A DNA stretch of 64,000 nucleotides from Mycolicibacter sp. MU0102 (GCF_963378105.1 NZ_OY726398.1:248001-312000); one strand, 5' to 3'. Shown: positions 24,666-34,342, counted from the stretch's first letter. The notes: generated by a model not told the origin, from the sequence alone. Numbers and translations: made by a program.

Positions 24666-25622
24666 GTGGCCAACGAGACGCAGTGCCGTTGGTGCCCGAG
24701 AGGATCTGCACTTGTGAGCGATGTCGATACCGGGCAGGCAGCGCAAGGGTCCGGGTTGGAGCCCGACGTCTCGCGCTCGGTCCGCAGGGCGTTCAGTGTT
24801 CTGGAGTGGTTGGCGCCACGACTGGGCGCGCGCTGGGCGATCGAGTTGTGGTGTACACCGCCGGAGACGAAGTCCACGCGCATGCCACCGGGTGCGGGCG
24901 TGGGCGAGGCCGTGGAAGCATCCTGGTCAGGCCATCGAATCGTGGGCGAAGCATGGGGTGAGGGACCAACGGTGTACCTCGTGCACGGCTGGGGCGGATG
25001 TCGAGCGCATTTGGGCGTCTTCGTCAAACCCCTCGTCGCGGCCGGGCATCGGGTCGTCGCCTTCGACCTGCCCAGCCACCATGAATCCGGGCCGGGCGAG
25101 CTGGCGCCGGGACGCACCACGATTGCCGAATGCGGGCGAGCAGTGCAGGCCATGGTGGCCGCCCACGGACCCGCGCGGGCGATAATTGCGCACTCGCTCG
25201 GCGCCAAGGCCACCGCGCTGGCATTGTCGTGGGGAACACCTGCCGACCGGCTGGTCTTCTTGGCGCCGATGGGTGGCTTCGCCCACTACCTCGACTGGTT
25301 CGCGCGGCGCCACGGCTTCGGACCGCGCATCCGCGACGCGTTGCACCGCCGGCTTGATCGCCGGCTGGGATTCCCACTGCTGCACGCAGACCTGCCGCAT
25401 CTGGCGTCGTGCCTGGAAGATCCGCCGCCGCTGCTGATCGTGCACGACCCGGACGACCCAGACAGTCCCTTCGCCACCAGCGAGGAGCTGGCATCCGTGT
25501 GGCCGGGGGCGAGCGTGACCGCAACGAACGGCCTTGGGCGCCTGGCGCACTACCGCATCATGCGCAACCCCCAGGCGGTGCGCGCCGCAGTCGCGTTCAT
25601 CGGCTCGGCGCCATCGTCGTAA
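24666..25622 (+). CDS. Alpha/beta hydrolase
   Basis: A 318-residue alpha/beta-hydrolase. The oxyanion region is YLVHGWGG, the nucleophile elbow is the variant AHSLGAKA, and the acid and histidine are likely in HDPDDPDSPF and RLAHYRI. The GTG at 24666 follows AAGGTG by 5 bases; a GTG at 24714 is an alternative. The first 70 residues are variable and charged. The substrate is unknown. It sits 55 bp beyond the SDR gene and may belong to the same transcript. Confidence 0.85.
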   Translation: MANETQCRWCPRGSALVSDVDTGQAAQGSGLEPDVSRSVRRAFSVLEWLAPRLGARWAIELWCTPPETKSTRMPPGAGVGEAVEASWSGHRIVGEAWGEGPTVYLVHGWGGCRAHLGVFVKPLVAAGHRVVAFDLPSHHESGPGELAPGRTTIAECGRAVQAMVAAHGPARAIIAHSLGAKATALALSWGTPADRLVFLAPMGGFAHYLDWFARRHGFGPRIRDALHRRLDRRLGFPLLHADLPHLASCLEDPPPLLIVHDPDDPDSPFATSEELASVWPGASVTATNGLGRLAHYRIMRNPQAVRAAVAFIGSAPSS

Positions 25623-25660
25623 GCCGATCTCCGGCACGCCAATGCAGGTAGCCTGCGCTG

Positions 25661-26746
25661 GTGAGCGTCGCCCCGATTCGGCTATCGGAGCTGGGCACTG
25701 ACCCGGCCGCCGTCTTGCAGCTGGTCGCCCACTTCGACGCGCTCCTGGAGTCATCGGCCGATGCCGAGGCGGTGATCTTGTCCGCCGAAGCGGTTGCCGA
25801 ATGCCCGGTGGATGTGCGGTGGACCTCGGCAACCGAACCGGAGGTCCGGCTGGAACGCGCCGGCGGCGCAGCCCTTCCGCTCGACGACGTACTGCTCGAC
25901 CGAGTGCGCCACGCGTTGCGAATGGCGGCATCGCGGGCCGGCGCGAACGTCCGCTTGGGTGACCCAGCGCTGTTGGAACTGGTGTTGTCCAACAACGAAT
26001 TACCCGCAGAGCGGGCCCGCGCGATCCGGCTGTTGGGCCTCGATGAGTCCCGCGACGTCCGGGTGCTGGCGGTGTCGGCGGGATCGCCAGCCGAGGCGTT
26101 GCGCGTGGTCGTGCGCGAACTGGGCGACCAACCGGTCCGCTCCGTCACGATCGGCGCCGACACGGCGCTGCTGTGTTACAGCTCCGAAGACGCCCGGACC
26201 CTGTCGGACCGGCTGGATGCGGCGATCATCGCGGCCTTTCCGCCACCGCTGCCGGCGCAGGTGGGGCGCGGGCCATGGGTCGGGATCGGCGCCAAGACCA
26301 CCGTGTTCGGCGCCGCGGCCTCCTGGCAGCAGGCGCAGCGGGGACTGCGATTCGCTTCGTCCACGCACTACGGGCGCCGGGCGGTCGCCTACGAACGCCT
26401 GAGTGTCCTGGAGCTACTCGCCGACCTGCCGCTGGAGCGGGTGCTGCGGCACCACGATGTGGCGCGGATCAACGCGATCGCGGCCAAACCGGCCGGTGCG
26501 CACGACGTCGACACCACCGAGGCGTTCTGCGTGCTCGGCTCGCTGCGCCGCACCGCCACTCAGTTGCACCTGCACCACAGCACGGTGGCGGCGCGCATCG
26601 CCCATGTCGAGACGGCGATGGGCTGGGATCTGGCCGACCCGATCGATCGGTTCACCGCCACCCTGGTGCTCTTCGTGCGCCGGATCGCCCTGTCATCGGC
26701 CGAGCTCACCGGCACAGAACCGACAAATGTCGGGAACAGTCCATGA
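25661..26746 (+). CDS. PucR/CdaR-type transcriptional regulator
   Basis: A 361-residue protein. Its C-terminus has the PucR helix-turn-helix pattern: LGSLRRTATQLHLHHSTVAARIAHVETAMGWDL. The middle part (about 190-250) looks like the GGDEF-like CdaR domain, with WVGIGAKTTVFGAAASWQQAQRGL. It starts at GTG 25661. It lies upstream of, and in line with, the NTF2-like, FadD17-like and KshA-like genes and is probably their regulator. The inducing molecule is unknown. Confidence 0.82.
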   Translation: MSVAPIRLSELGTDPAAVLQLVAHFDALLESSADAEAVILSAEAVAECPVDVRWTSATEPEVRLERAGGAALPLDDVLLDRVRHALRMAASRAGANVRLGDPALLELVLSNNELPAERARAIRLLGLDESRDVRVLAVSAGSPAEALRVVVRELGDQPVRSVTIGADTALLCYSSEDARTLSDRLDAAIIAAFPPPLPAQVGRGPWVGIGAKTTVFGAAASWQQAQRGLRFASSTHYGRRAVAYERLSVLELLADLPLERVLRHHDVARINAIAAKPAGAHDVDTTEAFCVLGSLRRTATQLHLHHSTVAARIAHVETAMGWDLADPIDRFTATLVLFVRRIALSSAELTGTEPTNVGNSP

Positions 26747-26825
26747 CTCACCAGACGTATGGCGGATGACCCGGGTCGGCGGTGGCAGTGATGATGATCA
26801 CCACCTGAAAGAAGGAGTGAGAATC

Positions 26826-27392
26826 GTGGCCGTGATCGACCCCAGCCGGACCTGGGCCCCCTTGGAGAAGCGGTTGGCCGAGAGCACCAATGAGCGGCAC
26901 CGGGCCGCGCTCCAAGTGGTGATCGAGCACATGAAGGGCGAGGCGTCGCCCGACCTCGACCAGGTGATGGGGACGCTGAGCGCCGAGCCGGACTACCACT
27001 TCTGGATGGGCGGTCAGGACGTCGGCCCCAAGACCACCGAGGGCGTGCACACCTATTACACGAACTTCATGGCGACCCGCACCAACGTGCTGGAGTTCGC
27101 CATCGACCGGCTGGTGGTCGACGACGACTGCGTGGTGACCGAGGGCGACATGAAGCAGCTGTACCCGGGCGCCTTGGCCACCGCCATTCTCGGAGTGGAG
27201 GTCGAGGATCCCGACGCCGACTACTTGGTGGTGTACCGGCAGGTCCTGCTATGGCCGCTGGACGCCAGCGGCAAGATCGTCGGTGAGGATTCCTACTTCG
27301 CCGGCGTGCGCAGCGTGACCCCGGTGGCCCGTGAGGACCTCCCGCAGCAGTACGTCGATCTCGTTCACGCGCCCGCGGCGAATGCCCACTGA
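26826..27392 (+). CDS. NTF2/SnoaL-like protein
   Basis: A 188-residue protein starting at the GTG at 26826, with an AAGGAG Shine-Dalgarno 8 bases upstream. The body has the cone-shaped NTF2-like pattern: a helical N-terminus with RHRAALQVVIEHMK, then GVHTYYTNFMA and beta strands such as FAIDRLVVDDDCVVTEG and DYLVVYRQVLLWPLD. Such folds act as isomerases, dehydratases or binding proteins. It overlaps the FadD17-like gene by 11 bp and lies just before a KshA-like oxygenase, so a role on a steroid or other polycyclic substrate is possible. Confidence 0.8.
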   Translation: MAVIDPSRTWAPLEKRLAESTNERHRAALQVVIEHMKGEASPDLDQVMGTLSAEPDYHFWMGGQDVGPKTTEGVHTYYTNFMATRTNVLEFAIDRLVVDDDCVVTEGDMKQLYPGALATAILGVEVEDPDADYLVVYRQVLLWPLDASGKIVGEDSYFAGVRSVTPVAREDLPQQYVDLVHAPAANAH

Positions 27393-29043
27393 TATCGCGG
27401 GGATGCTGCTGGACCGCCTCGGCGACCAGCAGCTGGGTTTGCGCACCCGGCAACGGGATTGGACCTGGGACGAGGTGGTGCGCGAGTCCGCCGCGCGCGC
27501 CGTGTTGGCGGCGGAGTTGCGTCGGGATGGGCCGTTTCACATCGGCGTGCTGCTGGACAACGTGCCAGATTTCGTGTTCTGGCTCGGCGCCGGCGCGCTG
27601 GCGGGCGGGGTCATCGTCGGCATCAATCCCACCCGCGGCGATGCCGAGATGGCTGCGGAGATCCGCCACGCGGACTGTCAGCTGATCGTCACCGATACCG
27701 CCGGCATGGCCCGGCTGCGCGGCCTGGACCACGGCCTGGACTCCGAGCGCTTCCTGGTGGTCGACACGCCCGACTACGCCGCACTGGTCGAGGAACACCG
27801 AGTCGAACCGGCCGCCACCACCGGGGTGGGTCCGGGATCGCTGCTGCTGCTGCTGTTCACCTCCGGCACCACCGGTGCCTCCAAGGCGGTCAAATGCAGT
27901 CAGGGCCGGCTGGTCCGGATCGCCGAGGCGGCCACCTCCAAATTCGGCCACGTGCGCTCCGACGTCGACTACTGCTGCATGCCGCTGTTTCACGGCAACG
28001 CGATCATGGCGCTGTGGGCGCCCGCGCTGGCCAACGGAGCCACCATCTGTCTGACACCCAAGTTCTCGGCATCGCAGTTCCTGCCCGACGTGCGCTACTT
28101 CGGCGCGACGTTCTTCACCTACGTGGGCAAGGCGCTGGGCTACCTGCTGGCCACCACCGAACAGCCCGACGACGCCGATAACGCCCTGGTCCGTGGTTTC
28201 GGAACCGAGGCCTCGCCGCAGGATCAGGCGGAGTTCCTCCGCCGGTTCGGCGCCGTCCTGCACGAGGGCTACGGCTCCAGCGAGGGCGGCAACGCCGCGA
28301 TACCGGACCCGGCGGCACCGCCCGGCGCGCTGGGGCGTCCGGCGCACGCGGGCATCGCCATCGTCGACCCGCAGACCCGTGCCGAGTGCGCCACCGCGGT
28401 CCTCGACGAACACGGCAGGGTGTCCAACGCCGACGAGGCGGTCGGCGAGATCGTCGACAGGACCGGGGCCCGCGACTTCGAGGGCTACTACAAGAACGAC
28501 ACCGCAGATTCTGAAAAGATCCGCGACGGCTGGTACTGGACCGGCGACCTCGGCTACCGCGACGAGGCCGGCTTCCTGTACTTCGCCGGCCGCCGCGGCG
28601 ACTGGATCCGGGTCGACGGGGAGAACACCTCCGCGCTGACCATCGAACAGGTACTGCGCCGGCATCCGCTGATCATCAGCGCCGGCGTCTACGCGGTGCC
28701 CGACCCGCGCTCCGGTGACCAGGTGATGGGCGCCGTCGAGGTCGCCGATCCCGACAGCTTCGACGCGGCCGCCTTCGCCGGATATCTGGCCGCCCAGCCC
28801 GACCTGGGCCGCAAGGGCTTCCCGCGATTTCTGCGGATCTCGGCCGGCCTGCCGGTCACCGGCTCGAACAAGGTGCTCAAACGCGAACTGCAGGCGCAGC
28901 GCTGGCATACCGACGAACCGGTATACCGCTGGGCCGGGCGGGGTACCCCCGAGTACACCCGCATGACCGACGACGACAAGCGTGCACTGGACGCCGAATT
29001 CACGTCCTACGGCCGGCAAAACTACCTGCGAGGCGAAGGGTAG
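27382..29043 (+). CDS. FadD17-like acyl-CoA synthetase
   Basis: A 553-residue ANL-superfamily ligase. The start is the ATG at 27382 (MPTDIAGMLLDRLG), inside the end of the NTF2-like gene. Motifs: the P-loop LFTSGTTGASKAVKCS, GYGSSEGG, the hinge region YFAGRRGDWIRVDGEN and a C-terminal lysine in TGSNKVLKREL. Sequence and layout match FadD17 of M. tuberculosis, where the P-loop is likewise followed by KAVKCS. It activates a carboxylic acid as its CoA thioester by way of an acyl-adenylate. The substrate is probably a sterol side-chain or related acid. Confidence 0.88.
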   Translation: MPTDIAGMLLDRLGDQQLGLRTRQRDWTWDEVVRESAARAVLAAELRRDGPFHIGVLLDNVPDFVFWLGAGALAGGVIVGINPTRGDAEMAAEIRHADCQLIVTDTAGMARLRGLDHGLDSERFLVVDTPDYAALVEEHRVEPAATTGVGPGSLLLLLFTSGTTGASKAVKCSQGRLVRIAEAATSKFGHVRSDVDYCCMPLFHGNAIMALWAPALANGATICLTPKFSASQFLPDVRYFGATFFTYVGKALGYLLATTEQPDDADNALVRGFGTEASPQDQAEFLRRFGAVLHEGYGSSEGGNAAIPDPAAPPGALGRPAHAGIAIVDPQTRAECATAVLDEHGRVSNADEAVGEIVDRTGARDFEGYYKNDTADSEKIRDGWYWTGDLGYRDEAGFLYFAGRRGDWIRVDGENTSALTIEQVLRRHPLIISAGVYAVPDPRSGDQVMGAVEVADPDSFDAAAFAGYLAAQPDLGRKGFPRFLRISAGLPVTGSNKVLKRELQAQRWHTDEPVYRWAGRGTPEYTRMTDDDKRALDAEFTSYGRQNYLRGEG

Positions 29044-29048
29044 AGACG

Positions 29049-30182
29049 ATGAGTGACTGCGCGATCCGGGAGCTGGACCACGGCACACCCAAGAACCGGT
29101 ACGCCCGGGGATGGCACTGCCTGGGGCTGGCGGAGACCTTCCGCGATGGTAAACCGCACGGCATCAACGCCTTCGGCATGAAGCTGGTGGTATTCGCCGA
29201 CTCGGCCGGCGACGTGCACGTGCTGGACGCTTACTGCCGGCACATGGGCGGCGACCTGTCCCGGGGCACGGTCAAGGGTGACGCCGTGGCGTGTCCGTTC
29301 CACGACTGGCGTTGGCAGGGCTCGACCGGCCGGTGCGCCACGGTGCCCTACGCCAAGCGGCCGCCACGGACGGCGCGCACCCGACGCTGGCCCACCTGCG
29401 AGGTCAACGGCCAACTGCTGATGTGGCACGACCCGGAGGGCTCGACACCACCTGCGGAGCTGACGCCGCCTCAGATCGAAGGAATGGATGCGGGCAAGTG
29501 GTCTCCGTGGCAATGGGATTCGGTCCTGATCGAAGGTGCCAACTGCCGAGAGATCATCGACAACGTCGTCGACATGGCGCACTTCTTCTACATCCACCAC
29601 TCGTATCCGACCTACTTCAAGAACGTCATCGAGGGTTCTCACGCCAGCCAGTACATGGAGAGCAAGGTCCGGCCGGACTCCCCGGGCGCCGACAAACTCT
29701 GGGAGGGCACCTACCTGCGTTCCGAGGCGACCTACTTCGGGCCGGCCTACATGATCAACTGGCTGCACAACGATCTCGCGCCGGATTTCACCGCCGAGAT
29801 CGCGCTGATCAACTGCCACTACCCCGTCACGCAGGACTCCTTCATGCTGCAGTGGGGCGTCGCCGTCCAGCACATGCCGAACCTGCCGGCGGAGAAGGCC
29901 GCCAAACTCGCCGCGGCCATGAGCCGCTCATTCGGAGCGGGATTCTTGGAGGACGTCGAGATCTGGCGGCACAAGGCGCCCGTCGAGAACCCGTTGCTCA
30001 CCGAAGAGGATGGTCCGGTGTACCAGCTGCGCCGGTGGTATGAGCAGTTCTACGTCGACGCCGCGGCCGTCACCTCCGACATGACCGACCGGTTCGAGGT
30101 CGAGGTCGACACCACCCATGCGTTCAGCCACTGGGAGAAAGAAGTCGCCGCGAACCTGGCCGCCGGCATCACCGTGCCCTGA
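29049..30182 (+). CDS. kshA: KshA-like Rieske oxygenase (3-ketosteroid 9-alpha-hydroxylase type)
   Basis: A 377-residue Rieske non-heme iron oxygenase, very similar to KshA. Rieske ligands are CRHMGG and CPFHDW (near residues 63-85). The catalytic iron site is in NVVDMAHFFYIHHSYPTYFKNV. KshA-specific stretches include RYARGWHCLG, SEATYFGPAYMINWLHN, NCHYPVTQDSF, QWGV and YQLRRWYEQFYVD. KshA with its reductase KshB hydroxylates steroid rings at C9. This copy lies with a CoA ligase and an NTF2-like gene, away from the known cholesterol regulon, so it is probably a paralogue with its own substrate. Confidence 0.88.
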   Translation: MSDCAIRELDHGTPKNRYARGWHCLGLAETFRDGKPHGINAFGMKLVVFADSAGDVHVLDAYCRHMGGDLSRGTVKGDAVACPFHDWRWQGSTGRCATVPYAKRPPRTARTRRWPTCEVNGQLLMWHDPEGSTPPAELTPPQIEGMDAGKWSPWQWDSVLIEGANCREIIDNVVDMAHFFYIHHSYPTYFKNVIEGSHASQYMESKVRPDSPGADKLWEGTYLRSEATYFGPAYMINWLHNDLAPDFTAEIALINCHYPVTQDSFMLQWGVAVQHMPNLPAEKAAKLAAAMSRSFGAGFLEDVEIWRHKAPVENPLLTEEDGPVYQLRRWYEQFYVDAAAVTSDMTDRFEVEVDTTHAFSHWEKEVAANLAAGITVP

Positions 30183-30189
30183 TCGCGGA

Positions 30190-31425
30190 TCAGCCCTTGG
30201 CGCCCTTCCGGCTCCACGGGCTGTAGTCGGCGATCAACTCTTCCTGGGGTGGGCGCTGAGCCTGCGCGACGTGCTGCAGGTTGATGCGAACCCGGTACCA
30301 GATCGAACTCGGACCGCGCATGCCATCAAGCAGAACATCCTCCGGGGCAAGCTGTTTCGCCGCTGCGGCATGCCGGTCCCGCCAGACGTCGAGGGCAGCC
30401 ATCGCTTCGCCGCGCGTCTTGGTGCGGGCGATCTCGATCAACGGCAGCGGTGACGTCCGCCGGCCGTCGACGCTCTTGCGTGCGCCGCGGGGCGCCTTCT
30501 CCGCCGGGCCCTGCGCTTCGACCAGTTCCAACAGCGACTCCAGCCCGCCGAGGGTGTCGTTCATGCCCGCCCAGGGATCGCCTATCTGGGCGAAGCGATC
30601 CGGCACGGTGTCCAACGTGAACGATGCGGGGTCGACGTCGGCGACCTCATCCCAATGCAGCGGCGTCGACACCCGGGCGTCATCAGTGGCCCGCACCGAG
30701 TACGCCGAGGCGACCGTGCGGTCCTTGGCGTTCTGGTTGAAGTCCACGAAGACGCCGTGCCGCTCCTCTTTCCACCACCGGCTGGTGGCCAACTGCGGTG
30801 CGCGCCGCTCGATCTCGCGGGCCACCGCCTGTGCCGCCAGTCGCACCTGCGCGAACTCCCACCGGGGAGCGATCCGGGCGTAGATGTGCATGCCTCGCGA
30901 TCCGGATGTCTTCGGCCACGCCGTCAGCCCGTGGTCGGCCAGTACCTCGCGAGCCAGCAGGGTCACCTCGACGATCTGAGACCATCCGACGCCCGGCATC
31001 GGATCGAGGTCGACCCGCAGCTCGTCGGGATGGTCCAGGTCGCCGGCGAGCACCGGGTGCGGGTTGAGATCCACACAGCCCAGGTTGATCACCCAGGCCA
31101 GCCCGGCCGCGTCGTCGACGACGACCTCTTGCGCCGACCGGCCCGACGCGTAGTGCAGCTCTGCGACCGACACCCAATCCGGCCGGTTGGCCGGTGCGCG
31201 CTTCTGGAAGATGGCCTCGGCGTCGATGCCGTCGACGAAGCGTTTGAGGATCATCGGCCGCCCGGCCACCCCGCGCAGCGCACCGTCGGCCACCGACAGG
31301 TAGTAGCGGATCAGCTCGATTTTGGTACGCGGGGTGGAACCTCGTCCACCCGGGAACACCAACTTCTCCGGGTGGGTGACCACCACCCGGTGTCCTGCAA
31401 CCTCCAGCGACATCCCGCCGGCCAT
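30190..31425 (-). CDS. LigD-like primase-polymerase (PolDom), Rv0269c-like
   Basis: A 411-residue stand-alone polymerase domain of the archaeo-eukaryotic primase superfamily, as in LigD. The catalytic acids are in ELRVDLDPMPG, followed by KTSGSRGMHIY and a DFNQNAKDRT segment. The N-terminus has the VTHPEKLVFP motif of the family. It can add nucleotides to DNA or RNA ends and is linked to non-homologous end joining or gap repair. It corresponds to Rv0269c in position. Ligase and nuclease domains are absent. It is convergent with the KshA-like gene, 7 bp away. Confidence 0.9.
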   Translation of the reverse strand: MAGGMSLEVAGHRVVVTHPEKLVFPGGRGSTPRTKIELIRYYLSVADGALRGVAGRPMILKRFVDGIDAEAIFQKRAPANRPDWVSVAELHYASGRSAQEVVVDDAAGLAWVINLGCVDLNPHPVLAGDLDHPDELRVDLDPMPGVGWSQIVEVTLLAREVLADHGLTAWPKTSGSRGMHIYARIAPRWEFAQVRLAAQAVAREIERRAPQLATSRWWKEERHGVFVDFNQNAKDRTVASAYSVRATDDARVSTPLHWDEVADVDPASFTLDTVPDRFAQIGDPWAGMNDTLGGLESLLELVEAQGPAEKAPRGARKSVDGRRTSPLPLIEIARTKTRGEAMAALDVWRDRHAAAAKQLAPEDVLLDGMRGPSSIWYRVRINLQHVAQAQRPPQEELIADYSPWSRKGAKG

Positions 31426-31492
31426 GACGTCATGTTAATGAGAGGCCGCCATCCGCCGCCCGACGGCGATCTGCGTCACATAAGGTTGTCCC

Positions 31493-33163
31493 ATGGCTAA
31501 GCTCACTGACCTGCCCAGTCAGGCTGCAAACAAGCTCGGTCGCTATCTCGAACGCGGTGGCGCCGAGTTGCATTACCTGCGCAAGATCCTGGAGTCCGGC
31601 GCTTTGAAGCTGGAGTCCCCACGGGTCATCGCCAGTGCACTCGCCGACGGAGCGCGCTGGGGCGAGCTGGGGATGATTCCCGCACTGAACGCTCGTCGGA
31701 ACCCGAACGGCGTCGCCGTGATCGACGACGACGGCAGTATCACCTTCAAAGAGCTGGACGACGCCGTCAACGCGGTGGCCAACGGCCTGCTCGCGATGGG
31801 GGTGCGTGGCGGTGACGGGGTCGCGATCCTGGCACGCAACCATCGCTGGTTCCTGATCGCCAACTACGGCTGCGCCCGGGTCGGCGCCCGGCTGATCCTG
31901 CTGAACAGCGAATTCTCCGGCCCGCAGATCAAGGACGTCTCCGAACGCGAGGGCGCCAAGCTGATCATCTACGACGACGAGTACACCGCCGCCGTAGCGC
32001 AGGCCGAACCGACGCTGGGCAAGTTGCGCGCCCTGGGGGTCAACCCGGATACCGAAGAACCGTCGGGCAGCACCGACGAGACGCTGGCGCAGCTGATCGC
32101 GCGCAGCAGCAAGGCGCCCGCACCCAAGATCACCAAGCACGCCTCGATCATCATCCTGACGTCCGGCACCACCGGTACCCCCAAGGGCGCCAACCGCAGC
32201 ACCCCGCCGACGCTCGCGCCGATCGGCGGCATCCTGTCGCACGTCCCGTTCCGGGCCGGTGAAGTGACGTCCTTGCCGTCGCCGATGTTCCACGCACTGG
32301 GCTATCTGCACGGCACCTTGGCCATGTTCTTCGGTTCGACGCTGGTGCTGCGGCGCCGGTTCAAGCCGGCCACCGTGCTGGAGGACCTGGAGAAGCACAA
32401 GGTGACCGGCATGGTCGTCGTGCCGGTCATGCTGTCCCGCATCCTCGACCAGCTGGAGAAGACCAGTCCCAAGCCGGACCTGTCGAACCTGCGGATCGTG
32501 TTCGTCTCCGGGTCGCAGCTCGGCGCCGAATTGGCGACGCGGGCGATGAAGGACCTGGGGCCGGTCATCTACAACATGTACGGCTCCACCGAGGTCGCCT
32601 TCGCCACCATCGCCGGTCCTGCAGACCTGCAGCACAACGCCGCGACGGTGGGGCCGGTGGTCAAGGGCGTCAAGGTCAAGATCCTCGACGACAACGGCAA
32701 TGAACTACCGCAGGGCCAGGTCGGGCGAATCTTCGTCGGCAACTTCTTCCCGTTCGAGGGCTACACCGGTGGCGGCGGCAAGCAGATCATCGATGGCCTG
32801 CTGTCCTCGGGCGACGTCGGCTACTTCGACGAGCGCGGGCTGCTCTACGTCAGCGGCCGCGACGACGAGATGATCGTCTCCGGCGGCGAGAACGTCTTCC
32901 CTGCCGAAGTCGAGGACTTGATCAGCGGACACCCCGACGTGATCGAGGCGACCGCATTGGGCGTCGACGACAAGGAGTGGGGCGCACGACTGCGGGCCTT
33001 CGTGGTGCGCAAGGAAGGCTCCAGCGTCGACGAGGACACCATCAAGGTCTACGTGAAGGAGCACCTGGCGCGTTACAAGGTGCCCCGCGAGGTGGTCTTC
33101 CTCGAGGAGCTGCCGCGTAACCCCACCGGCAAGATCCTCAAGCGCGAACTCCGCGACCTGTAG
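31493..33163 (+). CDS. fadD2: Acyl-CoA synthetase FadD2
   Basis: A 556-residue ANL ligase matching Rv0270. The P-loop is ILTSGTTGTPKGANR, the adenine site is YNMYGSTEVAFAT, the hinge is YVSGRDDEMIVSGGENVFPAEVED and the catalytic lysine lies in NPTGKILKREL near the C-terminus. It activates fatty acids to acyl-CoA. It is divergent from the LigD-like gene with a 67-bp gap and convergent with the DoxDA-type gene. Confidence 0.94.
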   Translation: MAKLTDLPSQAANKLGRYLERGGAELHYLRKILESGALKLESPRVIASALADGARWGELGMIPALNARRNPNGVAVIDDDGSITFKELDDAVNAVANGLLAMGVRGGDGVAILARNHRWFLIANYGCARVGARLILLNSEFSGPQIKDVSEREGAKLIIYDDEYTAAVAQAEPTLGKLRALGVNPDTEEPSGSTDETLAQLIARSSKAPAPKITKHASIIILTSGTTGTPKGANRSTPPTLAPIGGILSHVPFRAGEVTSLPSPMFHALGYLHGTLAMFFGSTLVLRRRFKPATVLEDLEKHKVTGMVVVPVMLSRILDQLEKTSPKPDLSNLRIVFVSGSQLGAELATRAMKDLGPVIYNMYGSTEVAFATIAGPADLQHNAATVGPVVKGVKVKILDDNGNELPQGQVGRIFVGNFFPFEGYTGGGGKQIIDGLLSSGDVGYFDERGLLYVSGRDDEMIVSGGENVFPAEVEDLISGHPDVIEATALGVDDKEWGARLRAFVVRKEGSSVDEDTIKVYVKEHLARYKVPREVVFLEELPRNPTGKILKRELRDL

Positions 33164-33176
33164 GCGCGGTTCCAGC

Positions 33177-34262
33177 TCAGGAAGCGGTTTCGACCGCCCG
33201 TTTCCAGGTGGCGCCGCTGATGTCGGTGAGGACGAGCGTGTACGAATGCGCGCCGTCCCACCGCGTCGGCCCGGTGTCGATGGTCAGCTGTGCCTTGGCG
33301 CCCAACGGGACGATCAGGCTGTGTGCGCCGGGTTTGACCTTGGCCACGTAGCGGTTGGCGATCGCCGCCTCGGGCAGCCGGCTCAGCTGCGCGCCGTCCA
33401 GCTGTATGACCGTATCGCCGGTGGTGTCATCGAGGACGCTGACGCCGATCAGGAATGAGCCGTACACGTCCGCGCCTTCGGTCCGGTAGAGCTGGAATAA
33501 CAGGCTGTTGCCGGCGACCCGGGCTTCGGAGACCTCGATTTTCGGCGCGACCGACGTGTTGTGCAGCGGGCCGTACACCCCGCCGTGGAACTGCTGGTTG
33601 GTGAACAATGCCAACGCCAGAATGGCGAACGAGCCGGTGAGTACCGCAGGCGTCTTGATGGTGACCGCGCCGGACGTCAGCCAGTTGAGCCGTGTTCGCT
33701 GTGCGAGCCGCGGATACTTCGCGGAAAGGACACGATCCAGCGAGTAGCGTCCGCCGCCGCTCAAAAACAGCATGAAGCCGCTGGCCACGCCCAGGATGCC
33801 GATCTGCCACTCGTCGAGGCAGGTGGTGCCCAGCCAGCCGGCGCTGACCAGGATGCCGAACGCCAACCCCAGCACGGCCAAGCTCATGATCCTGGTGCAC
33901 AAGCCGACGATCACGCAGATCCCGACGATGCCTTCCACGATGGTGAACACCGTCATGGCTACGGCGAGCAGGCCGGGGTGGGTCAGGAGATGTTCGATGA
34001 TCGGGCCGATGCCAAGCGCGTTCGGGAGAAAGTGGTTGAACTTCTCACCGACATAGCCCGGTACGTCCGGATTCAATTTGTCTTCGAGGCCGACTCGCCT
34101 CCAGAAGGCGGAGAAATATGTCCAGCCGATGACGAGGCGGACGGGCAGCGCGAAAAGTGCGGCCGTATTGAACTGGCGTTCCGTGTAATTAATTTCGTCA
34201 GCAGCGTCAGCGGTCACGTAGGCAGTCCTGAGGCAGTCGGTCCTGGTGATCTTGCCCGCCAT
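33177..34262 (-). CDS. DoxD-DoxA fusion (thiosulfate:quinone oxidoreductase-like)
   Basis: A 361-residue protein. The first 200 residues have about four or five membrane segments of the DoxX/DoxD type (LPVRLVIGWTYFSAFWRR, VAMTVFTIVEGIVGICVIVGL and a TTCLDEWQIGILG loop). A further anchor segment near 200-220 is followed by a soluble beta-rich DoxA-like domain of about 130 residues (GPLHNTSVAPKIEVSEARV through SYTLVLTDIS). In Acidianus DoxD and DoxA are separate subunits that oxidise thiosulfate and reduce quinone. The start could instead be the GTG at 34217. Activity on thiosulfate is inferred from family only. Confidence 0.8.
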   Translation of the reverse strand: MAGKITRTDCLRTAYVTADAADEINYTERQFNTAALFALPVRLVIGWTYFSAFWRRVGLEDKLNPDVPGYVGEKFNHFLPNALGIGPIIEHLLTHPGLLAVAMTVFTIVEGIVGICVIVGLCTRIMSLAVLGLAFGILVSAGWLGTTCLDEWQIGILGVASGFMLFLSGGGRYSLDRVLSAKYPRLAQRTRLNWLTSGAVTIKTPAVLTGSFAILALALFTNQQFHGGVYGPLHNTSVAPKIEVSEARVAGNSLLFQLYRTEGADVYGSFLIGVSVLDDTTGDTVIQLDGAQLSRLPEAAIANRYVAKVKPGAHSLIVPLGAKAQLTIDTGPTRWDGAHSYTLVLTDISGATWKRAVETAS

Positions 34263-34342
34263 GCTAGCAGCGCAAAAGGAGGCCTAGCCGAAACCGGTTG
34301 CGCCGTCGAGCTGTTCGCGCAGCATGTCGATCTGCCCACAGT

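Noticed and set aside
27067..29088. 673-codon minus-strand open frame
   Set aside because: Antisense to the FadD17-like gene, whose ANL motifs are complete; the shadow has none.
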